From Lethocerus indicus (lineage: Eukaryota > Arthropoda > Insecta > Hemiptera > Belostomatidae), in the NCBI GenBank assembly GCA_019843655.1, contig JACDQD010000003.1, positions 26,152,224 to 26,216,223 of the forward strand: a stretch of 64,000 nucleotides of DNA. Direction: 5' to 3'. A program made the position numbers and the translations under genes. Shown here one piece after another: positions 48,131-61,116 of this stretch (the stretch's first letter is position 1; every line of letters starts with the position of its first letter). The notes under the pieces are model-generated. The model made no database searches, was not told the origin of the DNA, and saw only the letters and a program-made list of their open reading frames with translations.

Positions 48131-51100
48131 TGGTTAGACTAGCTTCCAGATACCGTCAAATTGGCCCATAAAATATATCTTTAATTATCTTTCTCCCGGC
48201 GTTTTTGATCTGTGCAATTTAGAACTCGTTCATTTCGTGTACGTAGTATTTTATTATTTCAATCTATTTATAAAAAGACACCCACAATAGCGCTAAAAAA
48301 CCTAATTATCTTTTTTGTTGTACAGAAAGTTTATAAAAATTGCTTCTAACCTATGTTATCAGTATGTTAATGGTAACTTATTTTTTATGACACTTGTTAA
48401 AAACATCCGCGATATCATATCCACTCGCTTTCCACTTTTTCATTTTTGCATTCTCACTTTTTCGACAGTAACTGGCAATTTTTTCTTCACATAATTATTG
48501 GCTGAACCCTACTGACGCGGAGAATTTGAGGCAGTATAGAACCCGATATAATTCTTTTGCTGATATGAGGTTACAGTTACTTTTTTATGTATATTGCAAA
48601 AATTCCAGAACTTAATGGGCATGTAATGGTAAAGCAGTTCGAAGATATTGCACCGTGTAGAGTGTTGTTAACAAATGAGCGGGCGCGTGTTCGGAACATT
48701 GCACGTGTCGTCTCCCAGCATTTAGCGAGTGGGAGGGGGCCTCATTTGTCGTGGGGGCCGACCGCAGCGCCAAATTTGTTTCGAGAAACAATGTGAAATT
48801 CGGCCTCGGGGAAAAACGGTACGGTGAAATAAAAGCGAAGGCGAATAATGGCCAGTACCCAAACAGAAATATATTTCTCTTTGTTTTAACCCCCTAATAG
48901 TCGCTTAATATTTATTACTTCCAATCTTTTAACGTCATACCCTGCTCGATTTGTTTTCGATTCAATATCGTACCACAACTTCTTACCATGTTCAATATCC
49001 GGTTCCGAGTCCGGTTTTATGCTTGTATATCGAGCAAATATCCTAGAAAATAAAAGCTATTAAAAATCCTACCAATATTACATTTACATTTGTTCCGTTC
49101 TATCACATATTATTCTAAAATAACAATACGAAAATATTTGATAGTTTGATATATTTTGTACATTCCTTACATCATAATTTTCGCCTAGTGTTTACTAAAT
49201 TTTTAAATATCATTTCTCGGTGACGGCTCTTATTTTCTACCAAGACCTAGTAGCATAAACATGAAAATCGTCAATTTAATTGGAGCACACTCTTCATCAT
49301 AAATTATACTGTCCTAAACTCTTCTGTAAAATACTGAAGACTTAGATTTCATTTGATACTTTTAGTAATACATCATCCATCAAACTAATTCGACGTTTCT
49401 ACCGGATTGGAAAGTGAGAACCGAATGACTAGGTGGTAATGAAGATGTGGGGTGGCTAACTGACCCGGATTAAAGTGCTGACTCTCGGACATTGAAAACT
49501 ACCGGCCGCACGCCAACCCTCACCAAAAGCCCTGTTTACAGTAAGCCAACAAACGTACTTCCCCTTTCACGAGCGGTGTCCCGCCCAGAGATCCCGAAGG
49601 ATGATAAGGGTTGTTGCTTCGACCCCATTCATTTTTTTCAACGCCCCGATTTTTCTCACAGGCTGTTTTTAAATGACTATTTAGGCTTCATTGGTTTTAA
49701 ACTAAACTCCCCGTTTGGCGATTTGGTCTTCACGGAGCGCACTTTCTTTTTCAATTAAGAAAAAAACATACTGAAGTCCACGATTTGATAGAAGTGTTGC
49801 AATAAAATAAGTAATAATTCGTTCTTACTAGTTCAATATGTTTCTGAGCACATGGCTCGTACATTACGTGGAATGTCCGGTATAGTTTACCAGTTTCCTC
49901 CACACTTCAAATTAAGATTTTCTAGCTATTTATGCACACACTGTAGCTACATTTAAGCTCCTCTTAAAATCTGGCTCTTCGGTAATTATATTGTGAAACC
50001 TGCCTGAATAATCTTAGGAATGATAGGAATATAATATCACTCAAGAAATACACTCAAAACAAAAACAAAATTCGCCTGTATCAACCGCTCTATATCTTTT
50101 CTGCTTTCGACTGGATTAATCGAGTAATCTCGCATTAAAGGAGTGGATATTTTATAAACCACCTTTGATATACCATTGATCAAGATCAATTCTGGGTTAT
50201 TCGAAGTGCGTCATCGATATGATGTCAAGAAGCTTATTTTTAGATCTCGTTCATTAGAGAGGCGAGAGGAGAGCGGCGTCGAAGAGGAGAAGATTCTCCC
50301 GGAGTCAGCAAATTTGATTATCTCCTCGCGAGCCAAAAAAATGCTTCCCACCCTGGCAAAAAAGTTAATTCAGGAATCTTTACGACCGCCCCCCCCTCTT
50401 CTAAAAATCTCGTTTCTTTTTTTTGATACAAAATACAGATCTATTATAATAACCGAGATATGAAAAAGAGGTCGTCAACCGTAACGAAAACCTAAAGTTT
50501 AGACAATAAGGTCGACGCTAAAACGAGCCCTCATTCGATTTGGCGCTCGCTCGACCCGAAAGAGATAAAACCGGCGACAATTTACAACAAACTCGAGTTT
50601 ATGAAAGGGGAAAGAAAAATGAAGGGTGAAAAAAAATTAATGAAGTGGAAACATTATCTGAATTTCTTTTATGCACTCAGTAGCGCAATTAAATTCCCTA
50701 ATTGCGAACGGGCAAAGGTGACGTCGTGATATTAGATGCTGTATCACTCACGTAATTGAGTTCATTAAATTAGACCGTAGTTTTAGCTAAATGTTCAAAA
50801 TAACTCGAACTAAAAATAACTCTGGTTCTTAATGTAGACAGCTTGTATATACGGTTATATAATTTTTAAATAATTGATTCGAAGATATGCTCGTGCAGAT
50901 TCTGACAGGTAACATATAAAAAATTGTCCGATTATTATGTGGTTATGTGACATGACCAAAAACGTGTAAAATATAAAAATTGTATGTTCTTCTTTCCCAG
51001 AATTGTTTGTTTTCTGTTTTGCTTTCAGTAACTGAATTTTTCGTGCTAATTCGAGAAACGGTATGGCCATGATGTCTATGCATAATACCATATTCATATT

Positions 51101-54100
51101 TAATAATTTGTCTCGATGACGATCGTTAATCAATTTGGTAACCCCAAGTTTCTAATGGTATGTTATACCGCGCATGTTGATTTTTTGGTCCTTGGCAAAA
51201 AAAAACGAAATCCGGCTCGATAATTATGCCATTCTCTACAATATTAGACAGGAATTTATGACGGCCAACACTGTTTGTAATTAAAGCGTGGACAAAACCG
51301 GCGCGGACGATGGTGTGTTTTCAATTAGGCGCTCAATCTAAATGCAAGCGTCCGCAAGGGGACGCGGGAATACCACTCTGCGGGTTCTATTCGCACCGAG
51401 TGATTCATTACAGGCCTCAGGCCCCATGCAATTCTGTGCAATATGATACTGAATGCATTATCGATCATCCCGCCCCACTTATAAACAATGTTAGACAACA
51501 TTATTCCGCTCATTAATGCAGTTTATTACCTTCTGCCTACATCTTTCTCACCCGTGCTATTTCTTTGATCATTTACACCTCTTTAATTTATTTCTCTTAT
51601 TTTTTTTTTCCAATTTATCGCTCCTTCTTCGTTACGAGTGTGTATAAACACTGACAAAATAGGCAGGAGGAAACAGAAAATAACTCCACCCGAACAAATA
51701 CCCTAATCTTTTTTCTTATAACTAAAATCCCATCAGACGATATAATTCCTGATGTCGGTATGCCTGTAGTTACAGACCACAGTGGGTTGAAATGGCCGTG
51801 TTGTTTCCTAATGATTGCCGTCACTGTAGGCTTGCCTTCATGCAACTGAGTCGTCATACGTATTCTCAGCTGCCGTTTTCCTTTATTACAATTAATAATT
51901 ATATTACCGACTATTTAATGAAATGGAAGATATGGAATGAAAGTCAACGGAGCGATTAATATTTTTTGCGTTGTTCTAGAATCAGAAATAAGCGTTCAAC
52001 TGGGGAGCATAAAAAAAGACCTGAAATGAGTAACTCGTGATAATATTTCAGTATTTTATTCTATATTACAATTTTATATTAGGCTGTTTCCTTCAAGTCC
52101 GAAATAGGATTAAAATATTTATTAAAAATTGGAATTATATTACCAGCAACAAATAACTTTCCAGCCTAATTTCCTCTGCGTTTCTCTTCTCTGTTCTGAT
52201 TGGCGGCCAGAGCGAGGAGATGCAATCAATTTGTTGAGGGATTATAAATCGCGGAGGCGCCGACTTTATTGGCCAATTATATTACCTTTTATGAAGACGC
52301 GGCTCTAGCACCGCTGTAGCCCGCAGCGCGTTTCTCAGATTTCTGAAATTCTCAAGGTGTTTTGCGGTTTTTCTCCTCTTTTTGTTCACTCGACATTTAT
52401 AATTAGCTTTTGCATTTTTAATATTTTAAACTCTAATTATAGCACTCGAGTACAGAGTTTCGGAATTGTTCCAGTAAGAAACATACCATTTAGACGTTAT
52501 TTCTTCAAAGGAAAAGCAAGTGTACAAGGAGTAGAGTGTACGAGTAAAAGAACTACACTTTGAGTAGTGATTTAGAATGTAGAAACATTTCCTGTGGAAT
52601 GTTCTACTAGCGGGAAAGGCAAACTCACATATAAAAGTGAGCTCCCTGCGGTGTATAAACCGATAGTTAAACTACTAATTTACAATATAAGGTTTGTTAT
52701 TGTTTCATTTAATCTTTTTAAATAGAAGAAAGTTTGTTCGAACCAAGCATACACCTCAGCTGAACTCAGTATTATAAATGAGAACGTTTATTTTTTAATG
52801 CCATCTCTTTTGCTCCTTATGCGAATTTTATAATACAGTGCGCGGCTGTAAGATTTTACCAAATCCCTATAGCGGTAATAACATGCCGGCAACATTTACT
52901 GCTCGGGCCAAATAACTTTTCATGAGAAGATTGGAGAAGTTTTGCTACCGCGAAAGTCTTAACCGTGTTACAAATACCGAAGGAGCATTAGACCGACGAA
53001 AAGTGAGGCCGTTATTGTCGCTCCGGGCGGCGGTACCAGATTCCCAGGCCGCCGTTTCCCACCACCGCACTCGGTATATGATTGGGAACTAAAATTTAAT
53101 GCGCTTCCAGACGCTACAGTCCCTCTTTCTGGAGTCATGAGGAGAGTTTCGTTCCTTTATTTTTTTCTTTTTTTTTAAAGGAGATCCGAATGAAATTCAA
53201 ATCAGGAGCGCGTGGTCATGGACCCGGGGGAGAGATATAACCGTTAAAGTTAGTGGTGATAAAGAGAGCGGTGGGGCATCGTGGATTGCCGACCCCGCCA
53301 CTTCTCCTTTTGCGGCTATAAACCATACCTTTCCCCCTGGACCGCTGCCATACCAAATAGAAATAATACTATAATACCCTTCAGCTTCGCTTTCCTTCCA
53401 ATCTCGCCCTTTCCCTCTGTCATTCTCGCCTACATTACCGCCATCGTGACAGATATAGTGCGACTTAAAACTTTATTGCTTATTATTACAACCGTTTCGA
53501 AGATAAATACGCGAGCTCCCAAAATAGACCCTCAGGGACCGTGTTTTTAAATATCCTAGTTTATCGTTTCTTTTTTCCACACAGATTTTATAAATTCGTA
53601 AATATCAATATACAAATAAAAGTAAAATGTTAATAAAGACATACTACATTAAACCGAAACTTTAATAAAATTTAATAGTTGCAATGATTATATTTAGTTG
53701 GAACGAATTGAGTAATCGGCTTATTTAAGAAAAAATCACATAACCATAGTTGAAATTATTAAAAGTCAAAAGACATTGTCTAGAGATAATGAAAAATATG
53801 TAAGAAGATGGGAATTATAATTCTGCAAGATTTCCCAAGGAGATTAAGCCTTCTCAAGCGTTGATTTCACGAACGATTGTCTCTTCCGCCGCCACTAAGT
53901 GCCGTCACGTTTCCACCGAATAAATCTGCATGAAAAATTGACCACAACCTACACCGGCCCCTCTGCCATTGGGAAACGGAATTCTCAATCCGGGGACACA
54001 ATTTTCTCTGCAAATTTATACCTGAAGTTATAATTAACGAAAGGAATTTCTGTATCGCATTACAGCGGTAATTAAGATCATCTTAAAATGTGTACTATTA

Positions 54101-55177
54101 ATCACTTTGCCACCTCGTACTTTTCAAATACTAAATCCGTGTTTGAACACTGTTGATGAGTGTATTACTGAATATTTTTCAATACCTTTCGTGGTAGATC
54201 CGTAAAGAGTACATTCCAAATAGAACCCGATGTTTCAAGATATATCACAATTATCTGTAATTGCAAAAAATACAAAGGCTTATTATTATTGTGCATAAAA
54301 TATGAAGACGGTGAATTAGATTTATCGGATAGCCCATTTTGGAGATAATATATTGTTCAGATGTTCCATAATAAAAATTTGAAAGATTGATTATTTGTTG
54401 TTAAAAATGACTGGGGTATAACGATTCCAATTAATCGTCGGAAAAGCGATGGCTCCATTTACTCGGATGTCCGCAAGATCCCTAAAGATATAAATTCTAT
54501 TGCCTGTAATGGGCTGTGGAGCCTTCTGTAATGACCCAACTCATTAACAGTTAACGATTTCGGTCTGTTCATTCCGATAAAACATAGTTTAATGCTCGAG
54601 TCAATTCTTTTCAAATAGAGAAAAGTAGTTACGTAAATATAATGTGCACTATACCATCCATTTACTGTCACTTTTGGAATTTTAGTATATCAGTTATCAG
54701 TGAATAAAATTCTCTAGTTATTAATTGCGGTCTAAAATTATTTCGTGATTGGATAAGAAAAACAACAATCACATTAAGAAGAGTACGGTTTAATTTTCCT
54801 TCACGATTCGATTCACGAATAAGGTGAATAATGTATTCGGTAGAACACTCATCGGCTTTCAAAATTCCATTCAAACAAAAAAACTACTCCATCCTTCCCT
54901 TTATTAATCCGATTTAAGATTGAATCAGAATAACCGAACACAGGTCTGAAGAAAAAATTAATATGCACAAAATTATAATGTATTGTAATAATATGTATTA
55001 TAAATTGTAATGTACGAATATCTGTTGTTTGTATCCCTGTTTATTCAAATAAGAACTAAACGAGCTTCTTTTTGATGGATAATTTCTATAAGGAATTGTT
55101 AATGAGTGACTCGGATTCCGTGCTCGACGTGTAACACTATACTATATCTGTAATGTAATATTAATTAAACCACGACT

Positions 55178-55179
<2 letters not shown>
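48131..55179. other. AT-rich non-coding stretch with short GC patches
   Basis: No supported gene. GC-richer patches lie at 48.64-48.80, 49.45-49.75, 52.19-52.33 and 52.97-53.50 kb. The 52.2-kb patch has two CCAAT/ATTGG boxes, one palindromic (ATTGGCCAAT, 52268-52277), and homeodomain-type AT motifs, as in a conserved enhancer or promoter. Remaining sequence is AT-rich and featureless to the eye. Confidence 0.5.
52630..52637 (+). promoter_or_regulatory. TATA-box-like TATAAAAG within a small hairpin
   Basis: TATAAAAG lies in the loop side of a CTCAC/GTGAG inverted repeat (52624-52641). It matches a TATA box well, but no start signal or open frame supports a transcript from it. Confidence 0.2.

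Positions 55180-55222
<43 letters not shown>
55180..55222. repeat. (AT)n microsatellite
   Basis: About 43 bp of uninterrupted AT dinucleotides. Confidence 0.97.
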
Positions 55223-55224
<2 letters not shown>

Positions 55225-58200
55225 AATAAGTTCACATGTGCTTTAATTAATATTATGTGGTATATTAATATGACATTCTAATTAATATTTAGTTCATAAA
55301 CTCCATTTTCAATCCTTTCTTCTCTTCAGTTTCTACTTTTCTGAGCCTCGTCCTGAGTGTAGGCGTGTACAGAATTCTCACTCTTTCTGGCGGTGTGTTC
55401 TCTAAATCAAATTCATGACCCCAATGAATTTCACCGACCGCCGCCCTTATATATTGTCCCACTCGGTTTCAACGCGCCACACTCGTTCCTTTTTTTTATT
55501 TTCTAAAAAACTCACACTCCGAATCCTCAATTTCCACTCTTTCATTTTCACCGGTCTCTATTCTGAACACGGCCTCGGTGAAAAAATCGGTTATTGTATC
55601 GGGAAACTCCGAAATTGAAACAAAATCAAGAAATATCGATCGCGTTTCATTTAGTGCGTCATCACCAGTGCGTTAATACATAGATGATATTACAAGAACT
55701 CGTTCCGAGAGTTTGTACAAATCCTAAATTCCTCCCGCCCTTATGCGCATGTTTAACAACTGGGGGAGGAAAAATAATGAAATGAATTTCCCCCTTGGGC
55801 AATTTTAAGGCTCCAGCGAAATCCTCCCAGGAGGCCTCCCCAGGACCTTCACTTTAAAGAGAGATTCCTTCATGTGCAGACAAATAAATCTATAAATTTC
55901 AGTTCCGGAAGAATGGAGTTTTTTAAATAATAAGATGTTCACTCTGTACTATTTCCCTTAGTGTTTTACGGTGAATAAGATACTTCCGAGATAGATGAGT
56001 CTGCACTAGTATTAATATTGCATGTTACAAATACCCCCGGGCCGACACCTCTTCTTATACAAAGACGAAATTCATTGCTGTATCTTAGTACTACCAGCCA
56101 TTGATTGCACATTTTCCATAGTAATTTCTCTTATCTGTTCAGTACGTATCCAATATCAGCGCTCAGCTTTAAATCAGGCGAAGGAATGCCGTTTGGGGCC
56201 TTTTATTTTAAAAAATAAAAGAATAAATAAGTAAAGGAAAACTCTATTTGCGGGAGCCCGACTTTTAAACAGAATGTCTCCAAAAATCCTCAACTTTTTA
56301 AGAATCATAACAAAGCTTATCTTAAGTAAAGCGAAGTTCCAACCGAAACTTTATTATTAAATTATTTAAAAAAATTTCTTCTTTTTCTCCTTCCCACTGT
56401 GTTATTTTGTAGGTTAATGCATTAACTAACTCTACTAAGGTACTTATAATATGAATTTATATACTGAATATTCTTTATTCATTTATATAGTTGTAGTTTT
56501 CTTAATTCAAACTGTTTATTGCGCCGTATTCATTGTTTACTTGATATTAACATTAATACATTTTACTGCAGTAAAACTACTAATACCGTTTTATCTAATT
56601 TAGGGGGACTGCAACTACTTGTTTTTTGTTATAAATGAGTTTCCTGTTCCTCCATGAAATTCGTAATTTCAATCTGCTATGACACTAGTTGAATGGGTAT
56701 TTTAAACTTTCCTATAACTAATTTCCGAATAAGCTCAGATCAATCGAAATTTCAACAGGCGGAGGTTGAGACTGGGACCGGCGTAGGGAAAATGAGAACC
56801 GGTTCTGTCTAAACAAAGCGGCGGTCCACTAAGTGCAATTTGTTTTTTGCTTTTCTTTCCCGAAACTTTTTTCTTCTTACTTTATTTTATTTTCGTTTTT
56901 ACTCTTATTGTGAGAACTTCGTATTCTTCGGCACTCTTTTGCGGATCGGGACCGAAAGATTCAAAGCCGGAATGTTTGAGTCTGTTTACGCCTGCACTAC
57001 CCAGATTAGCGAATATTTAGACATCTGTACTTTTGGCGATGGCTATAATTGGTCGTAAATAAATTGGCATTTATGCAATATAATAGACTTTATTTTCCAA
57101 CTGGTTCATGAAGTGGCAATTATTAAATCATTTTTACTGGTGCGGCTGAAATATGGTACCTGGAATGAATAGGTGTCTTATTAATGACATATATTTGAAC
57201 TCTTCCGTTGTTATAATAAACTTTCATAGTTCATATTACTCTGTTAATTGTTATATACTGTGTAATGTTTTCCAACGTACGTTTATTTTATTTCGAGTAA
57301 GTTTATTTGGAGTAAGTTTACTCCAGGTGTTACACAACGCTATGTTTTTTCTCATACTTCGACCACTTTTTTCGTCTTGATAATTAGATTTTGAATATGA
57401 TAATTAGAGCCACACACTATTATTAATAAAAAATTATATTTGAATACGCATTTCTAAAATAAAATGTACATGTAGGGACATGAATGTACCTTGAGTATAT
57501 AAAATTCCACTAATAAGTAATTAATTATATATTGCGTTTACTATCATTATCAATATAATTGACTAATTACAGTAAGGAATATGTAATTAATACTAATTAC
57601 ATATATCATCATGTTGATAAGAATAAGGTTAGGATAATAGGATAATTTAGGTTGTTAGTTAAGGATAATGTTTTTGTTATACTGGACCATTTCGAATTTT
57701 CACTACTAACTATCGCCTTGATCTTCGGCAGCCTATAAACTTTTTGTTTGCAGGAAATTTTCATTTCATTGTTTTTGTGATTTTCAAGTCATTGTTTGAA
57801 GGAAAAGAAGTCAACGTTATACCTATATGATCAGAACTAAATGAGATGCGAGTGAGTGGTGATACTCTGGGTCCTCACTGAACTGATCACGTATATCCTG
57901 AACTAATAACTATGCTAATAACAAATATTTTGACTATAACTTTCTTTTATTTGTATGTCCCTTGGCCATCCTGTCGCATTTCTGTGGATTCGTCTGTGGA
58001 TCCGTGGGGTGGAGCCAAAAACGGTCCAACTTAAGACCAATGGGGACCAAAATAACAACGGTGATGTGATAACAGGAGTAAATATTCAGAGAATCTGGCG
58101 TTAGTTAGAGCCCGGTTGAAGAGATGTAATATGAACCCTAACCGTAGACTCTGCCTCGAGCCGAGCTCAAAGGTCAAGGGACCTTGTTAGTGCAAAACCG

Positions 58201-58335
58201 TTAACTAACATTATCATCCCGCACTCAAAGAACAAACACACCAGGAAAATTATAACACTCACTAAGAAATATCTCACTCTCCCTCATTCTTCCTTCTCCT
58301 CGCTCTCTTGTCAGTATATTCATCACTCTTCCCCA
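55223..58335. other. AT-rich non-coding stretch
   Basis: It contains a perfect AACCGGTT at 56797-56804, two GAGTAAGTTTA copies at about 57295-57326 and a perfect inverted repeat ATGTAATTA/TAATTACAT at 57581-57602. A GC-richer patch lies at 55.7-55.85 kb. No gene is supported. Confidence 0.55.
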
Positions 58336-58383
58336 CTCCCACGCACAGCCGCGCACGCACAGGTAACCGAGGTCATCAACACG
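58336..58383. repeat. Dispersed repeat element, copy 1
   Basis: It holds CTCCCACGCA (58336-58345) and, after a 17-bp CG-rich spacer, a 21-bp sequence starting GTAACCGAGG (58363-58383). Both are repeated exactly about 1 kb downstream. On the minus strand the 21-mer can be read RVDDLGY in both copies, within open frames of 65-66 codons, so a decayed coding repeat (old transposon) is possible. Confidence 0.6.
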
Positions 58384-59348
58384 ATAGGGAATTCCCGATC
58401 TTCGGAGGGTCGGTACTTTATACAAGAACTTCCAACACTGTTACCGGCTAACCAAATTTTTCCTATTTCTTCCTCCGAACGTCAACGCGCTAGAGCGGAC
58501 CGCATCAGAAGGATTAAGAGAGGATGGCGGGTTTCGAATAAAAGTCGCGAAGGACAACGAATTTATTACAGGAAAAAACCATTCAGGTTTCGATTTTAAA
58601 TGACGCGTCAGAATTTCAGGTTTCATTAATATGCAAATTATTTAATATGAAATATGTTCCCATTGATTTGATTAATTTTACCTATTAATTATCCAATTAT
58701 AAGTCGAGAAATATATTAATTATTTATTCTGAGACGTACCTTCAAACATTAAGACCGACATATGTAAATCGGCAAACAAAAACGAAAGAATGAAATTTCC
58801 GGTGACATGGATTGAACGATAGGTTTATTAATATGATAATATCTGTGTTTCTAATAATGGAAAGCTGTGGAAAATGAAAATTTGCCCTTACCCATGTAAC
58901 ATATTGTATCATGATTTTTCTATATATTCAACGCCACCGCTGGTCCGGGCAAATTCGAAACTTTAATGTGGACAAACAATGATTCGGTTCGGACAAACAA
59001 AATGTTCGGTTTTCCCCAACATTTGTCTACTTATAAATGATGTAAAAGCCTTCGTATATTAAATTTTAAACTGCGAATAACACTTAATGAAGAACTAATA
59101 TTGTGATTATGTACAGGCTTCTCCTTAAGCGATGGTTAGTTTCAGAAACGAGTTTCAAGAGAAAATTGTGCGTTAAATTCTTCTGGATTACTTTATGTTT
59201 GAGTTAATACAGATTAAATCATCCCGGGCACAACAGAATATAATTGAATAGAGGAGGTGTACTCCAATCAGTATAAATTTACAAATATCTTCCCAATAAT
59301 AACACCTTTCTGCGTGCGTCTCGTTGGTACATTCATCTTTGTGCGTCT

Positions 59349-59382
59349 CTCCCACGCAGTCGTAACCGAGGTCATCAACACG
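59349..59382. repeat. Dispersed repeat element, copy 2
   Basis: The same 10-bp and 21-bp blocks as copy 1, but with only 3 bp between them (59349-59358 and 59362-59382). It lies in the same orientation as copy 1. It may be a remnant of one repeat family or two copies of a regulatory element. Confidence 0.6.
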
Positions 59383-60855
59383 CAAACGGAAATGTTCGGA
59401 CTGGCAAGATCCCTTTGGGCAATCACACGTTTCTCATATAATCATCTCGCTTTTGCTTACAATTTTGTCCAATGTTAAGGAACAAATAGTACATTTTATG
59501 GTGAATTCATAATTACAGGAGCCTTTAAGTGTTTTATTTTATCCTGCATAATAATGCTCGCACGTAAGCATTTTATGATCGAATAAATAAATAAAGCGAT
59601 TGATCTCCAATTGGTCATGCTATCCGGATGACATTGAATATGATTCTGAAAATAGATAGAAAGCTATTGGTTATTAGTAACAATTCTTTCACGGGCATTC
59701 ACGAATTCGCACTGGTCACAAGCTTGTAAAACTAAACCTGCACACATTTCACGGTGTCGTCAATTTTCAGCCCATATATATTCTCATTTTCTGCCCACGT
59801 GTGAAATTCCGATTTTTTAATTCAGCGAACGCTAATTTCCAGTTGAAACATTCTGAACATATTCAATCGGAAGCGAGACCGGTGTATTTAAACGCCCGAT
59901 TCCCTGAATATTCAACCGGCACTAAATAAATTACGGCCCTCACAGAAGCGCACAGTTTTAATCTGGCTCCCTCCGGCACTGTCGCCTCATTATTTCACCG
60001 CTGAAACGGGTGATATTGAAGCGGTTTCATCGCGAAATATATCAGAATTGGAGACGCCGAATATTTTCAAATTAATCTTCACTTAACACCCATTGAATCA
60101 AATTATATTTTCCACAAGGCTTTATAATGATATTAAGTTTTTTAAAAAGGATGGTTGATAATGCAGAAGTCATTATATCTGGATAATGAATTTACTATCA
60201 TTATATATTCCTTTTAGTCCTTATTCATTATATGTTCCTTACATAGAATTCATATATATGTGTTTAATCCAAAATTGTTTAGTACGGGGATAGATTAAGC
60301 GACCTAACTCCATGTGATGCCATAGGAAACATCTTCCCGGAACGCTGTAGTTCCTATCGTCAAATAGTTTTCCTATAAGCGTTGTCGCCTAGAATCTAAA
60401 AAGGAATGCATTAGTCCTTTTTGAATAATTTTTGAAGGTTGGGTCTAAGAGACAGTGGGAGATAAGCCCTCGGAGGGGAGGGCGCTTCTTCCTCGAAATT
60501 GTTTTCAAGGGAGGGGTCAGCTCGTAAATTCCGGCCGGAGCCGCCCCCTCTCTCCTTCGGCCCCATTCTTCAGCGTCTCATCGTATCAACAAAATCCCGT
60601 AAAAGATGACGACCCCGTGATTTATCTGGAACGGCCCTCGGCGGCCCGCCGACAAAAGGTTTTTCGAGACTAAAACCGGACCGAAGTATGGGACATTTCG
60701 ATGTTACGCCCTTACAACCAGATCCTTTGTCCAACAAAGCGGTACGCCGTTCAATGAACCGGAAAGAGGCGTAATGTTGAATACTGAGTGATTAGAAAGG
60801 TAAGCATCCTGAATGAACTGACCCTTCTCAATAAATACTATTAGAACAAATATTT
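59383..60855. other. Non-coding; GC-rich patch at 60.44-60.76 kb with a donor-like site
   Basis: Mostly AT-rich. The GC-rich patch has a 72-codon frame opening with GTG (60455) that I do not recognise. AAAG followed by GTAAGC at 60800 is a strong donor, so the patch could be a 5' exon, but no acceptor or start codon clearly supports this. Confidence 0.4.
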
Positions 60856-61113
60856 TTAAAGATTTGGGTATTTGAAAATCGAGTCATTATTATATGAATT
60901 TATTACATCCATTATCGGACGCCTTAATTCATTGGATTGAAGTAACGCTAATATGTGAAGGTACTTCAAATTGTCCCTGTTGCAAGTCGCGTACCACTGT
61001 CCCAGCGACAGAGACAGTTTGAACGCTTGGACTTCATCCAGGTGATCAGCCGCAGGATGCTTTGGGCTTCGGTGATATATGTACAGGACCAAAGCGATGA
61101 AGGGAACAAACAT
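60856..61113 (-). other. Small ATG frame with signal-anchor-like N-terminus (85 codons)
   Basis: The frame starts at ATG (61113-61111) with G at -3 and runs to TAA at 60858-60856. The first residues, MFVPFIALVLYIYHRSPKHP, resemble a signal peptide or signal anchor. The first 55 or so codons (to about 60955) have coding-like, GC-ended codons, and composition then turns AT-rich, as if an exon ended there. The plus strand across the same bases is also open (70 codons, containing ERLDFIQVISRRML). I recognise neither protein; a decayed transposon or a real exon are both possible. Confidence 0.2.
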
Positions 61114-61116
61114 CAC

